Shown: positions 1 to 5,756 of the stretch, one piece after another | How positions within the stretch are numbered: the stretch's first letter is position 1 | Layout of the letters: every line of letters starts with the position of its first letter | NCBI GenBank assembly: GCA_020346205.1 | Contig: CP070776.1 | Span: 108,834 to 114,947 of the forward strand | Source: Deltaproteobacteria bacterium | GTDB lineage: Bacteria > Desulfobacterota > Desulfobulbia > Desulfobulbales > BM004 | DNA length: 6,114 nucleotides | Direction of reading: 5' to 3' | Notes under the pieces: generated by a model | Seen by the model: the letters and a program-made list of their open reading frames with translations, nothing else | Database searches by the model: none | What the model was told of the DNA's origin: nothing | Program-made: the position numbers and the translations under genes

Positions 1-119
1 CCTTTGCAATCCTGCAGCAGGATATGGGCTCCGCTGCCGCTGCCAATTGTCAGCGGCAGATCACTATCTGTGTACTGGGTAGCACCCCTAGTATCACGTA
101 TCTCGATCAGGCGACTCAA
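1..119 (-). CDS. Partial FHA-like protein, N-terminus only (TTG start)
   Basis: Thirty-nine codons are visible before the window ends, so this is a 5' fragment. The start is TTG at 119-117, whose last two bases overlap the TGA stop (118-116) of the gene upstream. The choice is well supported: an in-frame TGA at 131-129 closes the frame just upstream, a GAGGAA ribosome site lies 5 nt before the TTG, and no ATG or GTG occurs between. The peptide begins SRLIEIRDTRGA and carries LPLTIGSGSGAHILL at residues 21-35. That pattern (hydrophobic strand, I-G-S, then A-x-I-x-L) resembles the first strands of a forkhead-associated (FHA) phosphothreonine-binding domain, although the usual Arg after IG is Ser here. 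FHA assignment is an inference from a short stretch. The tight overlap implies translational coupling to the TPR-PEGA protein and a shared role. Confidence 0.7.
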   Translation of the reverse strand, partial: MSRLIEIRDTRGATQYTDSDLPLTIGSGSGAHILLQDCK

Positions 120-1600
120 ATAGGTTCCTCACAGCGTATCTCAAGGATATTGTGATTTTCTCCAGCCTGTACCTTCAGGGTCAGGCGCACATCCCGGAAT
201 CCTGGACGGGACCCTACTACTGTATAGGTGCCGGGCAGCAGAGCCACACTCTTTTGCAGGAATTTCCCTAACCTGCCAATACGATAGATAATTACACTTG
301 TTTCATTGTCAGAGTGCATGGTAATTTCAACCGGAGTTGACGCTGTCCGGACAAGTTCAGCAAGTTCCGTGGCCTGTTTTTGAAGAATGGGGCCTGGATT
401 TTCAATACTCTGGGCTCTTGCTAAGACCTGTTCAGCCTCATCCAGCGGACCCTTTTCCTGAAGGCGTGATGGATTTGAAATTATTTGACGTATATCCCTG
501 TCAAGTTCAAAACGCTGCCTTGCGAATATTCTGCCTGTTTCAGCAAAACCAAAATGCGGGTCTATAGCCAGGGCTTCATCAAAAACCTGCAGCGCTTCTG
601 CCCAGCGTTCCTCTATAACCATCTTTTCAGCTTTTTCCTGTAGCTGTAAGAGCTTTTGAGCCTTTTCCATGGCCATTAGACGTTTCCCGGCATCCTGTAC
701 ACTGATATCTGTTGGCCGCAGCCTGGCAGCTTCAGCCAGTGACCTGCGTGCAGCAGCAGAATCCTTTTCTGCAAGAGCCTTAAGGGTGCTGCTCATTGCC
801 TCCTGAAAAGCAATTTCCCGTAAACTGTCTTCGACCCGTACCAGTGCTTCTTTGGCTGGAAGGAATTCTTTATCAAGAACAGTGGACTGGTGCAGAATTT
901 CCCGTGCTGCTTCCAGGTCATTCTCACGTTCGTGATCTAGCCCTTTATTGTAAAGCAAGAGAACCTGGTCAAGGGTACGGGCTCGTGCCATGCCCTTTTG
1001 TGCCTGTATATTGTTTGGCTCAATTGCCAGGGCCAGTTCAAAGGCTTTCGTTGCTTCAAGGCTGTCATTATTATCAAGAGCTAAATCACCTTTTGAAAGT
1101 GCAGATACTAAGCGATCCTCCTTGGAGGAAAGCAATTCCTGCAGGGAGAAAATTGCTTTATTATAAGCTGCCAATGCCTCTATGAAGTCCCGTTCCTGGA
1201 GCAGTTCATCAGCCCTGGCTGCTTCTTTAAGAATAGCAGGATAGCTATTAGCACCCCAGACAGATACGTTGTCTGCTTCAGCTCTTGCCTGCAGTTTCAA
1301 CCATTTGCCCAAAACCTGCTCCGCTTCAGCCCTTGCTGGGCCAGACTGTTTCAGTGCAGTTTTTTTACTTGGGGATTGCAGCTCGGTCATATTTTGGCTG
1401 CTGGGAGATATCTTCAGGTCAGCTGAATGGGGCAGCAGCCAGATCACCATTGCTGCAACTCCAAGAAGTAAAAGCAGTCCCACAGACAGCAACAGCAGTG
1501 TCATGCGGTTGTTTTTTTTCCTCACGCCCCTGGTGCCAGGGGGTGTGAGTATAGGTCTTTCCCTATCAGGTTCAGGTGCAGGATTTTGACTGTCTGTCAT
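116..1600 (-). CDS. Inner-membrane-anchored TPR protein with C-terminal PEGA-like domain
   Basis: 494 residues. A Pro-rich, charged N-tail (1-32) ends in a basic RKKNNR patch, followed by one hydrophobic segment at about 34-56. The positive-inside rule puts the tail in the cytoplasm and the rest in the periplasm. Residues about 90-400 are alpha-helical with degenerate TPR-like units; the clearest are near 129-155, 170-203, 215-250, 270-300 and 321-350, with the typical ALAIEPNN (190-197) and ALAIDPHF (343-350) ends. The C-terminus (about 422-490) is beta-rich with LLPGTYTVVGSRPGF at 454-468, the hallmark turn of PEGA domains, often found in surface or envelope proteins. The start at 1600 lies 20 nt after the lipoprotein stop; only a weak AGG lies about 12 nt upstream. 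A scaffold role in an envelope complex is inferred from TPR plus PEGA and from the neighbouring lipoprotein and FHA-like gene. No catalytic motif is visible. Confidence 0.9.
   Translation of the reverse strand: MTDSQNPAPEPDRERPILTPPGTRGVRKKNNRMTLLLLSVGLLLLLGVAAMVIWLLPHSADLKISPSSQNMTELQSPSKKTALKQSGPARAEAEQVLGKWLKLQARAEADNVSVWGANSYPAILKEAARADELLQERDFIEALAAYNKAIFSLQELLSSKEDRLVSALSKGDLALDNNDSLEATKAFELALAIEPNNIQAQKGMARARTLDQVLLLYNKGLDHERENDLEAAREILHQSTVLDKEFLPAKEALVRVEDSLREIAFQEAMSSTLKALAEKDSAAARRSLAEAARLRPTDISVQDAGKRLMAMEKAQKLLQLQEKAEKMVIEERWAEALQVFDEALAIDPHFGFAETGRIFARQRFELDRDIRQIISNPSRLQEKGPLDEAEQVLARAQSIENPGPILQKQATELAELVRTASTPVEITMHSDNETSVIIYRIGRLGKFLQKSVALLPGTYTVVGSRPGFRDVRLTLKVQAGENHNILEIRCEEPI
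125..130 (-). promoter_or_regulatory. Ribosome binding site GAGGAA for the TTG-start gene
   Basis: GAGGAA on the minus strand, 5 nt before the TTG at 119. It lies inside the end of the upstream coding region. With the in-frame stop at 131-129 it fixes the TTG as the start. Confidence 0.7.
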
Positions 1601-1620
1601 GCCGGGCTTTAACCTGAATT

Positions 1621-2856
1621 TTATGGTGTAATACTTTCGGCTGGCTGCTCGGGGAGAGCTTCGTCTGTTATCAGTCCGGTTTCCCTGGCATATATCTGCT
1701 TAAGAATCTGCCGCCACTTGGCATATTTCTCCTCCGCAGAACCTGTAAGCCGGATTGTTTCGCCCTTTACTTCAACAACCAACGGTTCTGCCTCGGATGA
1801 GAAGGAGACCCCCAACTCCTCAATAACTTCTTTGTTGATGGTCACCTCCTTACTTTTTTGCATGCCGGTGTAGATTGAATACGCTCCTCCGGCGATCATA
1901 ACATCCTGCAGAGTTGAAGTGCGGACCCTGGTGTCCTGGTCAGAACTTGCCCCCAGTGCAATGGCACCGATAATGGCTGCAACACCTATTACTTTACGCT
2001 GCATGGCTTCCCGCTCAATCTCCCGCATTGTGGATACCTCCTCACTGCGAAATTTCCGCCAGTCGGAATAAGGCTCCCAGAGATCCAGGTAATACGCATC
2101 ATAGTAACCATTGATCGTATCAAGCAGCATATCATCCCTGGCACGGATACTGCGGATATGTCCTAGGATTGGATCGTTGTCTGCCGGCAGGTGGACAATT
2201 TTTAAGTGCCCGTTTCTATCATAGGCAAGATAGTTGCCATATGCATCAGGGGCCATCTCTTTGCCGTAGCGCAGCTCAGCAATCCTCTGTATCTCGAGGA
2301 TCTCTTCAGGTTTTAAGCTGTTTCGGTATTCTGCCAGGTCATTGGCAATGGTATTGAACAGGTCCTGAAAGGTATCTTCTTTTTCCGGCTCAATTGAGGT
2401 GTGTTCATCCGGCAGTGCTGTCTCGGCATAGGTCTTACGGAACCAGAGAATATTACGGCTGTCCAGCGCTTCAATAGTGACTACGGTGCTTTCACCGTCC
2501 GAGAGTTCAATTTTCCCCCGCACCAGTACTTCAGAGCCGTTATCATCATCCGGAACAATTCTAACTGTTCCCCAATACCCGGTACGCTGCAATGTGTATT
2601 TCAAATGCACGGGGACAAAACGGGCTTCAGCTTCTCTGATTTCAGAAGAAAGGCCGTGCTGCTTGTCCTTGCTTTCCGGCAGTTCACCTGGATCAAAAAC
2701 CTTGATGGAAACGTTTAGAAGTTCAGGGTCACTGAATTCCTGTGATGCCATGAGCGGGGCAACCTGGTTGTCCACCTGGTTACCTGGTAGAGTTGCACAC
2801 CCACCAAGAAATAGATATGCTATAAATAGAAGGGCTGAATATGTGAGGTAGCGCAT
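1621..2856 (-). CDS. Outer-membrane-type lipoprotein of unknown function
   Basis: 411 residues with a clear type II signal peptide: a hydrophobic stretch from residue 4, then lipobox L17-G18-G19-C20. Ala follows the Cys rather than Asp, so outer membrane sorting is expected by the Lol rule. Residues about 46-175 look like a mixed alpha/beta domain (NVSIKVFDPGELP, then RTGYWGTVRIVPDD and LVRGKIELSD strands). The middle (about 230-285) is helical and aromatic-rich. Two Gly/Ala-rich hydrophobic stretches follow, at 289-303 (VIGVAAIIGAIALGA) and 319-331 (VMIAGGAYSIYTG), separated by a polar loop; they could pack as a membrane-associated hairpin. The last 80 residues are charged, with a short strand VVEVKGETIRLTG. 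The start is supported by AGGAG 7 nt upstream. I do not recognise a named family with known function. Its place between a secreted protein and the TPR-PEGA protein suggests a shared envelope complex. Confidence 0.9.
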   Translation of the reverse strand: MRYLTYSALLFIAYLFLGGCATLPGNQVDNQVAPLMASQEFSDPELLNVSIKVFDPGELPESKDKQHGLSSEIREAEARFVPVHLKYTLQRTGYWGTVRIVPDDDNGSEVLVRGKIELSDGESTVVTIEALDSRNILWFRKTYAETALPDEHTSIEPEKEDTFQDLFNTIANDLAEYRNSLKPEEILEIQRIAELRYGKEMAPDAYGNYLAYDRNGHLKIVHLPADNDPILGHIRSIRARDDMLLDTINGYYDAYYLDLWEPYSDWRKFRSEEVSTMREIEREAMQRKVIGVAAIIGAIALGASSDQDTRVRTSTLQDVMIAGGAYSIYTGMQKSKEVTINKEVIEELGVSFSSEAEPLVVEVKGETIRLTGSAEEKYAKWRQILKQIYARETGLITDEALPEQPAESITP

Positions 2857-2863
2857 ATACCTG

Positions 2864-2868
2864 CTCCT
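2864..2868 (-). promoter_or_regulatory. Ribosome binding site AGGAG for the lipoprotein gene
   Basis: AGGAG on the minus strand with a 7-nt spacer to the ATG at 2856-2854. It is the strongest Shine-Dalgarno match in the window. Confidence 0.75.
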
Positions 2869-2911
2869 GTAAAGGCTCTGTTTCTTTTCCAGGATGGGTC
2901 TGTCTTCTTTT

Positions 2912-3793
2912 TTACCGGGTTCCTTTCTTGTATTTATAATACTCTTCCCAGAGTTTTTTCTTTAATTCCGGATCAGTTTCTTTCTCGGCCGCCTCTCGCA
3001 GTTGTCTGGCCACAATATCATCATACCCGGTTTCAAGCTCACGAGTCCCTGGCTGCGAACTCTCCCCTTGTGTCTGTCCATCTCCAGCTCCCTGGCCTGC
3101 GCCTTCACCAGTAGCACCACCTTCTCCGGTGCCAGAAACAGATCCGCCTGCTTCTGTGCCGGTTTGTGCACTGCCTGTTCTGCCTTTCTCTGCTCCCTGC
3201 CCGGCCACGCTCTCTTCGCCGGCTGTCTGGCTGCTGTCTGAGCCCTGTTCAGAAGCATCTCCTGTTCCTCCACCCCCTCCCTCAAATCCATCTTTGCCGC
3301 TGCCGCCATAGCCGTAACCTGTTTCACGATCTTTTGGCTGACGTTTGGCCATCCGTTCTTCTTCCTTGAGAAGATCATCATCAAACTGCCCCAAGGATTC
3401 AGTAAGTAATTTTTCAAGTTCCTCGACCTGTTCCTGGCTGGTAGGCACTTGAGCAGCCTGTCCGTTTAACGCGGCCTGACTCCCGGTTGGACAGTTGAGG
3501 CCGGCTATTGATGCTTCACCATGCTCAGATCTCAACTGCTGGCAATATTCACCAATTCGAAAAGTAAGATATAATATAAACTTCTCATAATCCTGCCGTT
3601 CTCTCTCTTCCAGGGTGGAACTCTGATCTTTTTGCCCCAGGTCATGGACTGCCCTGTGCCGGGCCCGATTCAGAGCTATTACACTTTGCCTCATTTCATC
3701 CTCAGGGGCAATAGTGGACATCGCTGAACCTGGCAGTGCAGAAAAAAGCAGCAGCAATAAAATTAATGTATGTAATACTCCATGTCGAATCAT
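2912..3793 (-). CDS. Secreted Gly-rich linker protein of unknown function
   Basis: 293 residues from the ATG at 3793-3791. The frame stays open to a TTG at 3865, but only the 3793 start places the signal peptide at the very N-terminus: MIRH, a leucine-rich core at about 6-20, then PGSA as a likely signal peptidase I site near residue 24. The mature protein has three parts. Residues about 28-150 are charged and helical, with Cys84 and Cys101 as a possible disulfide. Residues about 158-250 are a low-complexity linker rich in Gly, Ser, Thr, Glu and Gln. Residues 252-293 form a conserved-looking helical tail (GYDDIVARQLREAA, then WEEYYKYKKG). This looks like two interaction ends joined by a flexible spacer. 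It is first in the leftward gene set, 55 nt before the lipoprotein gene, with no clear terminator between. I do not recognise a family with known function. The ribosome site is poor, see the promoter entry. Confidence 0.85.
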   Translation of the reverse strand: MIRHGVLHTLILLLLLFSALPGSAMSTIAPEDEMRQSVIALNRARHRAVHDLGQKDQSSTLEERERQDYEKFILYLTFRIGEYCQQLRSEHGEASIAGLNCPTGSQAALNGQAAQVPTSQEQVEELEKLLTESLGQFDDDLLKEEERMAKRQPKDRETGYGYGGSGKDGFEGGGGGTGDASEQGSDSSQTAGEESVAGQGAEKGRTGSAQTGTEAGGSVSGTGEGGATGEGAGQGAGDGQTQGESSQPGTRELETGYDDIVARQLREAAEKETDPELKKKLWEEYYKYKKGTR

Positions 3794-3802
3794 TGTCTGC
3801 AA

Positions 3803-3832
3803 ATAGTACCACCTGCATTTAATTACTGTCAA
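3803..3832 (-). promoter_or_regulatory. Sigma70 promoter for the leftward envelope gene set
   Basis: On the minus strand a perfect TTGACA (3832-3827) is followed after 18 bp by TACTAT (3808-3803, four of six to TATAAT). Transcription would begin near 3796, only about 3 nt before the ATG at 3793, giving a nearly leaderless mRNA. This fits the lack of a well-placed Shine-Dalgarno; the only candidate, AGGTGG, lies 15 nt upstream of the ATG and inside the promoter spacer. A chance match cannot be excluded. Confidence 0.5.
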
Positions 3833-3856
3833 GAATGACTCCCTCAGCATGTACAC

Positions 3857-3871
3857 GTTAAACAACTTAAC
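3857..3871. repeat. Small inverted repeat GTTAA-N5-TTAAC in the divergent region
   Basis: Perfect 5-bp arms at 3857-3861 and 3867-3871 with a 5-nt centre. It is centred about 68 bp upstream of the predicted leftward start site and overlaps the -35 of the possible rightward promoter. It could be an operator for a dimeric regulator, but short AT-rich dyads arise easily by chance. Confidence 0.3.
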
Positions 3872-3896
3872 ACAAAAGGGAAGATGTATTTATATA
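3867..3896 (+). promoter_or_regulatory. Possible pyrF promoter
   Basis: TTAACA (3867-3872, five of six to TTGACA), 18 bp, then TATATA (3891-3896, four of six). The start site would lie near 3903, giving a leader of about 100 nt before pyrF. The region is AT-rich, so other pairings are possible; this is the best-spaced one I found. Confidence 0.28.
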
Positions 3897-3955
3897 CTCC
3901 CTTGCCTTTGACTTTTATTTTCGTTACCATCGAGGCTATTTTAATACTAATAAAC

Positions 3956-4009
3956 ATGAAGAGCCCTAGTGCCCAAACTTATTCACCAATTAAACAATTT
4001 GAATCATGA
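3956..4009 (+). CDS. Possible 17-codon upstream ORF overlapping the pyrF start
   Basis: ATG at 3956-3958 opens a frame of 17 codons (MKSPSAQTYSPIKQFES) ending in TGA at 4007-4009. That stop overlaps the pyrF ATG (4006-4008) in an ATGA arrangement. pyrF has no Shine-Dalgarno, so re-initiation by ribosomes ending here would be a plausible way to start it. Against it, this ORF has no recognisable ribosome site either, and a frame this short is common by chance. No amino acid run suggests classical attenuation. Confidence 0.25.
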   Translation: MKSPSAQTYSPIKQFES

Positions 4010-4719
4010 AAGATATTCCCCTTAATGAACGCATTATCCTGGCCCTTGATGTTGAGAGCCCGGAACAGGCCAAAAAACTGGTCCAAAAAACAGAATCCCA
4101 TATAAATTTCTACAAGATTGGGCTGCAGCTTTTCATGGCCAGCTGGTTCGAAATCGTGGACTGGCTTTCTGCCAGGGGCCACAAGATCATGCTTGACCTC
4201 AAATTTTTCGATATACCCGAGACTGTCAAGCTGGCTGTAACTCAACTCAATAACAGGGGTGTTACCTTTGCGACCATCCATGGTAATGACCCGATTATCA
4301 GGGCCGCAGTTGAGGCCAAAGGTGATCTTTCCTTGCTGGCTGTGACAGTTCTGACGAGTTTTGGCCAGGAGGATATGCAGGCCATGGGGATGACAAAATC
4401 CATTGATGAACTTGTTTATTATCGTGCCAAAAGAGCACTGGAACTAGGCTGCGACGGCGTGGTTTCATCAGGACTGGAGGTCCCTCGGCTGCGAGAGGGC
4501 CTTGGAGAAAAATTGCTGCTTGTAACACCGGGTATCAGGCCCGGGGTAAATATCTATGACCAGAAAGATGATCAGCAAAGGATAGTCACAGCAAAACAGG
4601 CTATTGTTGATGGTGCCGATTACCTGGTTGTTGGCCGCCCAATTTCCAAGGCTGTTGATCCTATTGGCGTCATTACTTCACTTCAGGATGAGATCAGGCA
4701 GGGCTTGCCTGCCTCATAA
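4006..4719 (+). CDS. pyrF: Orotidine 5'-phosphate decarboxylase
   Basis: Cytosolic enzyme that decarboxylates OMP to UMP, the last step of de novo pyrimidine synthesis. At 237 residues it matches the usual length of the bacterial group I family, and it is a complete TIM barrel. Visible motifs: ALDV with substrate-contacting Asp15; Lys37 in NFYKIG; the catalytic block LDLKFFDIPETV with Asp64, Lys66 and Asp69, which with Lys37 completes the Asp/Lys tetrad; the LTS loop at 116-118; the phosphate-binding TPGIRP at 174-179; DQQR at 189-192; and VVGRPI at 208-213. No key residue is missing. The ATG at 4006 is fixed by an in-frame TGA immediately upstream (4000-4002) and by the need for the first beta strand. 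No Shine-Dalgarno precedes it. It stands apart from other pyrimidine genes and is followed 27 nt later by a metal-dependent hydrolase, probably on the same transcript. Confidence 0.97.
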   Translation: MKDIPLNERIILALDVESPEQAKKLVQKTESHINFYKIGLQLFMASWFEIVDWLSARGHKIMLDLKFFDIPETVKLAVTQLNNRGVTFATIHGNDPIIRAAVEAKGDLSLLAVTVLTSFGQEDMQAMGMTKSIDELVYYRAKRALELGCDGVVSSGLEVPRLREGLGEKLLLVTPGIRPGVNIYDQKDDQQRIVTAKQAIVDGADYLVVGRPISKAVDPIGVITSLQDEIRQGLPAS

Positions 4720-4746
4720 CCATTTCAAGACTATATATTTTCAGAC

Positions 4747-5544
4747 ATGCAAGGAATAATCGATTTTCACGCCCATGCCTTTCCGGACCAGGTTGCTGCC
4801 AGTGCAATCCCCTATCTTGAAGAAGAGGGTGATGTCAAGGCGATACATGATGGCAGGGTAGCATCTCTGCTCAACCTCATGGACAGGGACGGCGTTGAAA
4901 AAAGTGTCATATGCTCCATTGCCACAAGACCCTCCCAGTTTGATGCAATTCTGAGTTGGTCCCGCCAGATCAGCTCAGAACGAATCATTCCCTTCCCGTC
5001 CTTTCATCCAGATGATCCAGATGCATTGAAACACATAGGCGAAATAAAGGCGGAGGGGTTCAAGGGCATAAAGATGCACCCGTATTACCAGCAGTTCTTC
5101 CTCGATGATAAAAAGCTGTTTGCAGCTTATGAAAAGATCAGTGAACTGGGCTTGATTCTTGTAATGCACACTGGCTTTGATATTGCTTTTCCCAGAATCA
5201 GACGATGTGATCCCAAGCAGATACTTAATGTTTTGACACAATTCCCTGAACTTAAGATGGTCACAACCCATCTTGGAGCCTGGCAGCAATGGGGTGAAGT
5301 CGAGGACCTTTTGGCTGGTAAAAAAATTTACATGGATATTTCCTACACCCTAGATCAGATAGACCCACAGGCCGTCCGCAGGATAATCCTCAAGCATCCC
5401 CAGGAGTATATACTGTTTGGCACAGATTCACCCTGGTCTGGACCACAGGAGACCTACAAACATCTGCAGGCTTTAGAACTTGGGCCTGAAACAGAAGAGC
5501 TGATTATAAGAAAAAACGGCCTGGCTCTACTGGAGTCTGTTTAA
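4747..5544 (+). CDS. Metal-dependent TIM-barrel hydrolase, amidohydrolase-2 type
   Basis: 265 residues, predicted cytosolic. The amidohydrolase superfamily metal ligands appear in order: His8-x-His10 in DFHAHAFP after strand 1; GIKMHP with Lys109 and His111; His141 in VMHTGF; His175 in TTHLGAW; and Asp227 in FGTDSPW after strand 8. This pattern and length fit the amidohydrolase_2 (PF04909) group, which holds hydrolases and also non-oxidative decarboxylases of the ACMSD type. The substrate cannot be read from the sequence. Lying 27 nt after pyrF suggests co-transcription, but this protein is not the usual dihydroorotase, and a pyrimidine role is only a guess from position. The ATG at 4747 puts the HxH strand at the N-terminus as the family requires; no clear Shine-Dalgarno precedes it. 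Confidence 0.9.
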   Translation: MQGIIDFHAHAFPDQVAASAIPYLEEEGDVKAIHDGRVASLLNLMDRDGVEKSVICSIATRPSQFDAILSWSRQISSERIIPFPSFHPDDPDALKHIGEIKAEGFKGIKMHPYYQQFFLDDKKLFAAYEKISELGLILVMHTGFDIAFPRIRRCDPKQILNVLTQFPELKMVTTHLGAWQQWGEVEDLLAGKKIYMDISYTLDQIDPQAVRRIILKHPQEYILFGTDSPWSGPQETYKHLQALELGPETEELIIRKNGLALLESV

Positions 5545-5654
5545 ATTCTTTTAAGTTTTTTGTTTATTGTTACAGCCGGGCTAATTTCTATAGCATCACT
5601 CTTCTGCCAGGCGGCCATATTCTCAGAAAAAATATTATCTTTTTACAAAGACGC

Positions 5655-5678
5655 CAGGTGTCAACATTGTGGCACTTG
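5655..5678. repeat. Imperfect dyad overlapping the permease promoter -35
   Basis: Arms CAGGTGTCA (5655-5663) and TGGCACTTG (5670-5678) around a 6-nt centre. As DNA seven of nine positions are symmetric; as RNA it forms nine pairs with two G-U. No T-run follows, so it is not a rho-independent terminator. Its right arm enters the -35 element of the permease promoter, as an operator might. Confidence 0.35.
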
Positions 5679-5705
5679 CTTAGGTCGTCTATAACTTATT
5701 ATAAT
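5676..5705 (+). promoter_or_regulatory. Sigma70-type promoter for the permease gene
   Basis: TTGCTT (5676-5681, three of six to TTGACA), 18 bp, then a perfect TATAAT (5700-5705). The start site would be near 5712, giving a leader of about 45 nt. The weak -35 together with the overlapping dyad would suit a regulated promoter. Confidence 0.45.
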
Positions 5706-5756
5706 TAATCCAATATATCTCTTTCTGATTTAAACCTTTACAGTTAAAGTGCTCCC

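Noticed and set aside
2962..3417. Open minus-strand frame of 151 codons inside the Gly-rich protein gene
   Set aside because: It overlaps the linker-coding DNA in another frame. The GC-rich repetitive linker keeps several frames open; the composition is not protein-like and there is no ribosome site or context.
3794..3865. N-terminal extension of the secreted protein to the TTG at 3865
   Set aside because: It would add 24 residues ahead of a normal signal peptide, has no ribosome site, and the best promoter lies inside it.
3908..3913. TTGACT as -35 for pyrF
   Set aside because: No -10-like hexamer at 16-19 bp; the nearest, TATTTT at 3937-3942, is 23 bp away.
3979..4281. Minus-strand open frame of 100 codons opposite the pyrF start
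   Set aside because: Lies wholly opposite the conserved pyrF coding sequence; no family resemblance or ribosome site.
5542..5580. Possible rho-independent terminator after the hydrolase gene
   Set aside because: T-rich stretches are present but no GC stem precedes them.
5639..5664. Minus-strand TTGACA with GATAAT
   Set aside because: The spacer is 19 bp and no gene follows on that strand; it would only read antisense into the hydrolase gene.
5669..5681. TGGCAC followed by TTGC, resembling a sigma54 promoter
   Set aside because: The GG and GC are only 7 nt apart; sigma54 needs about 12.
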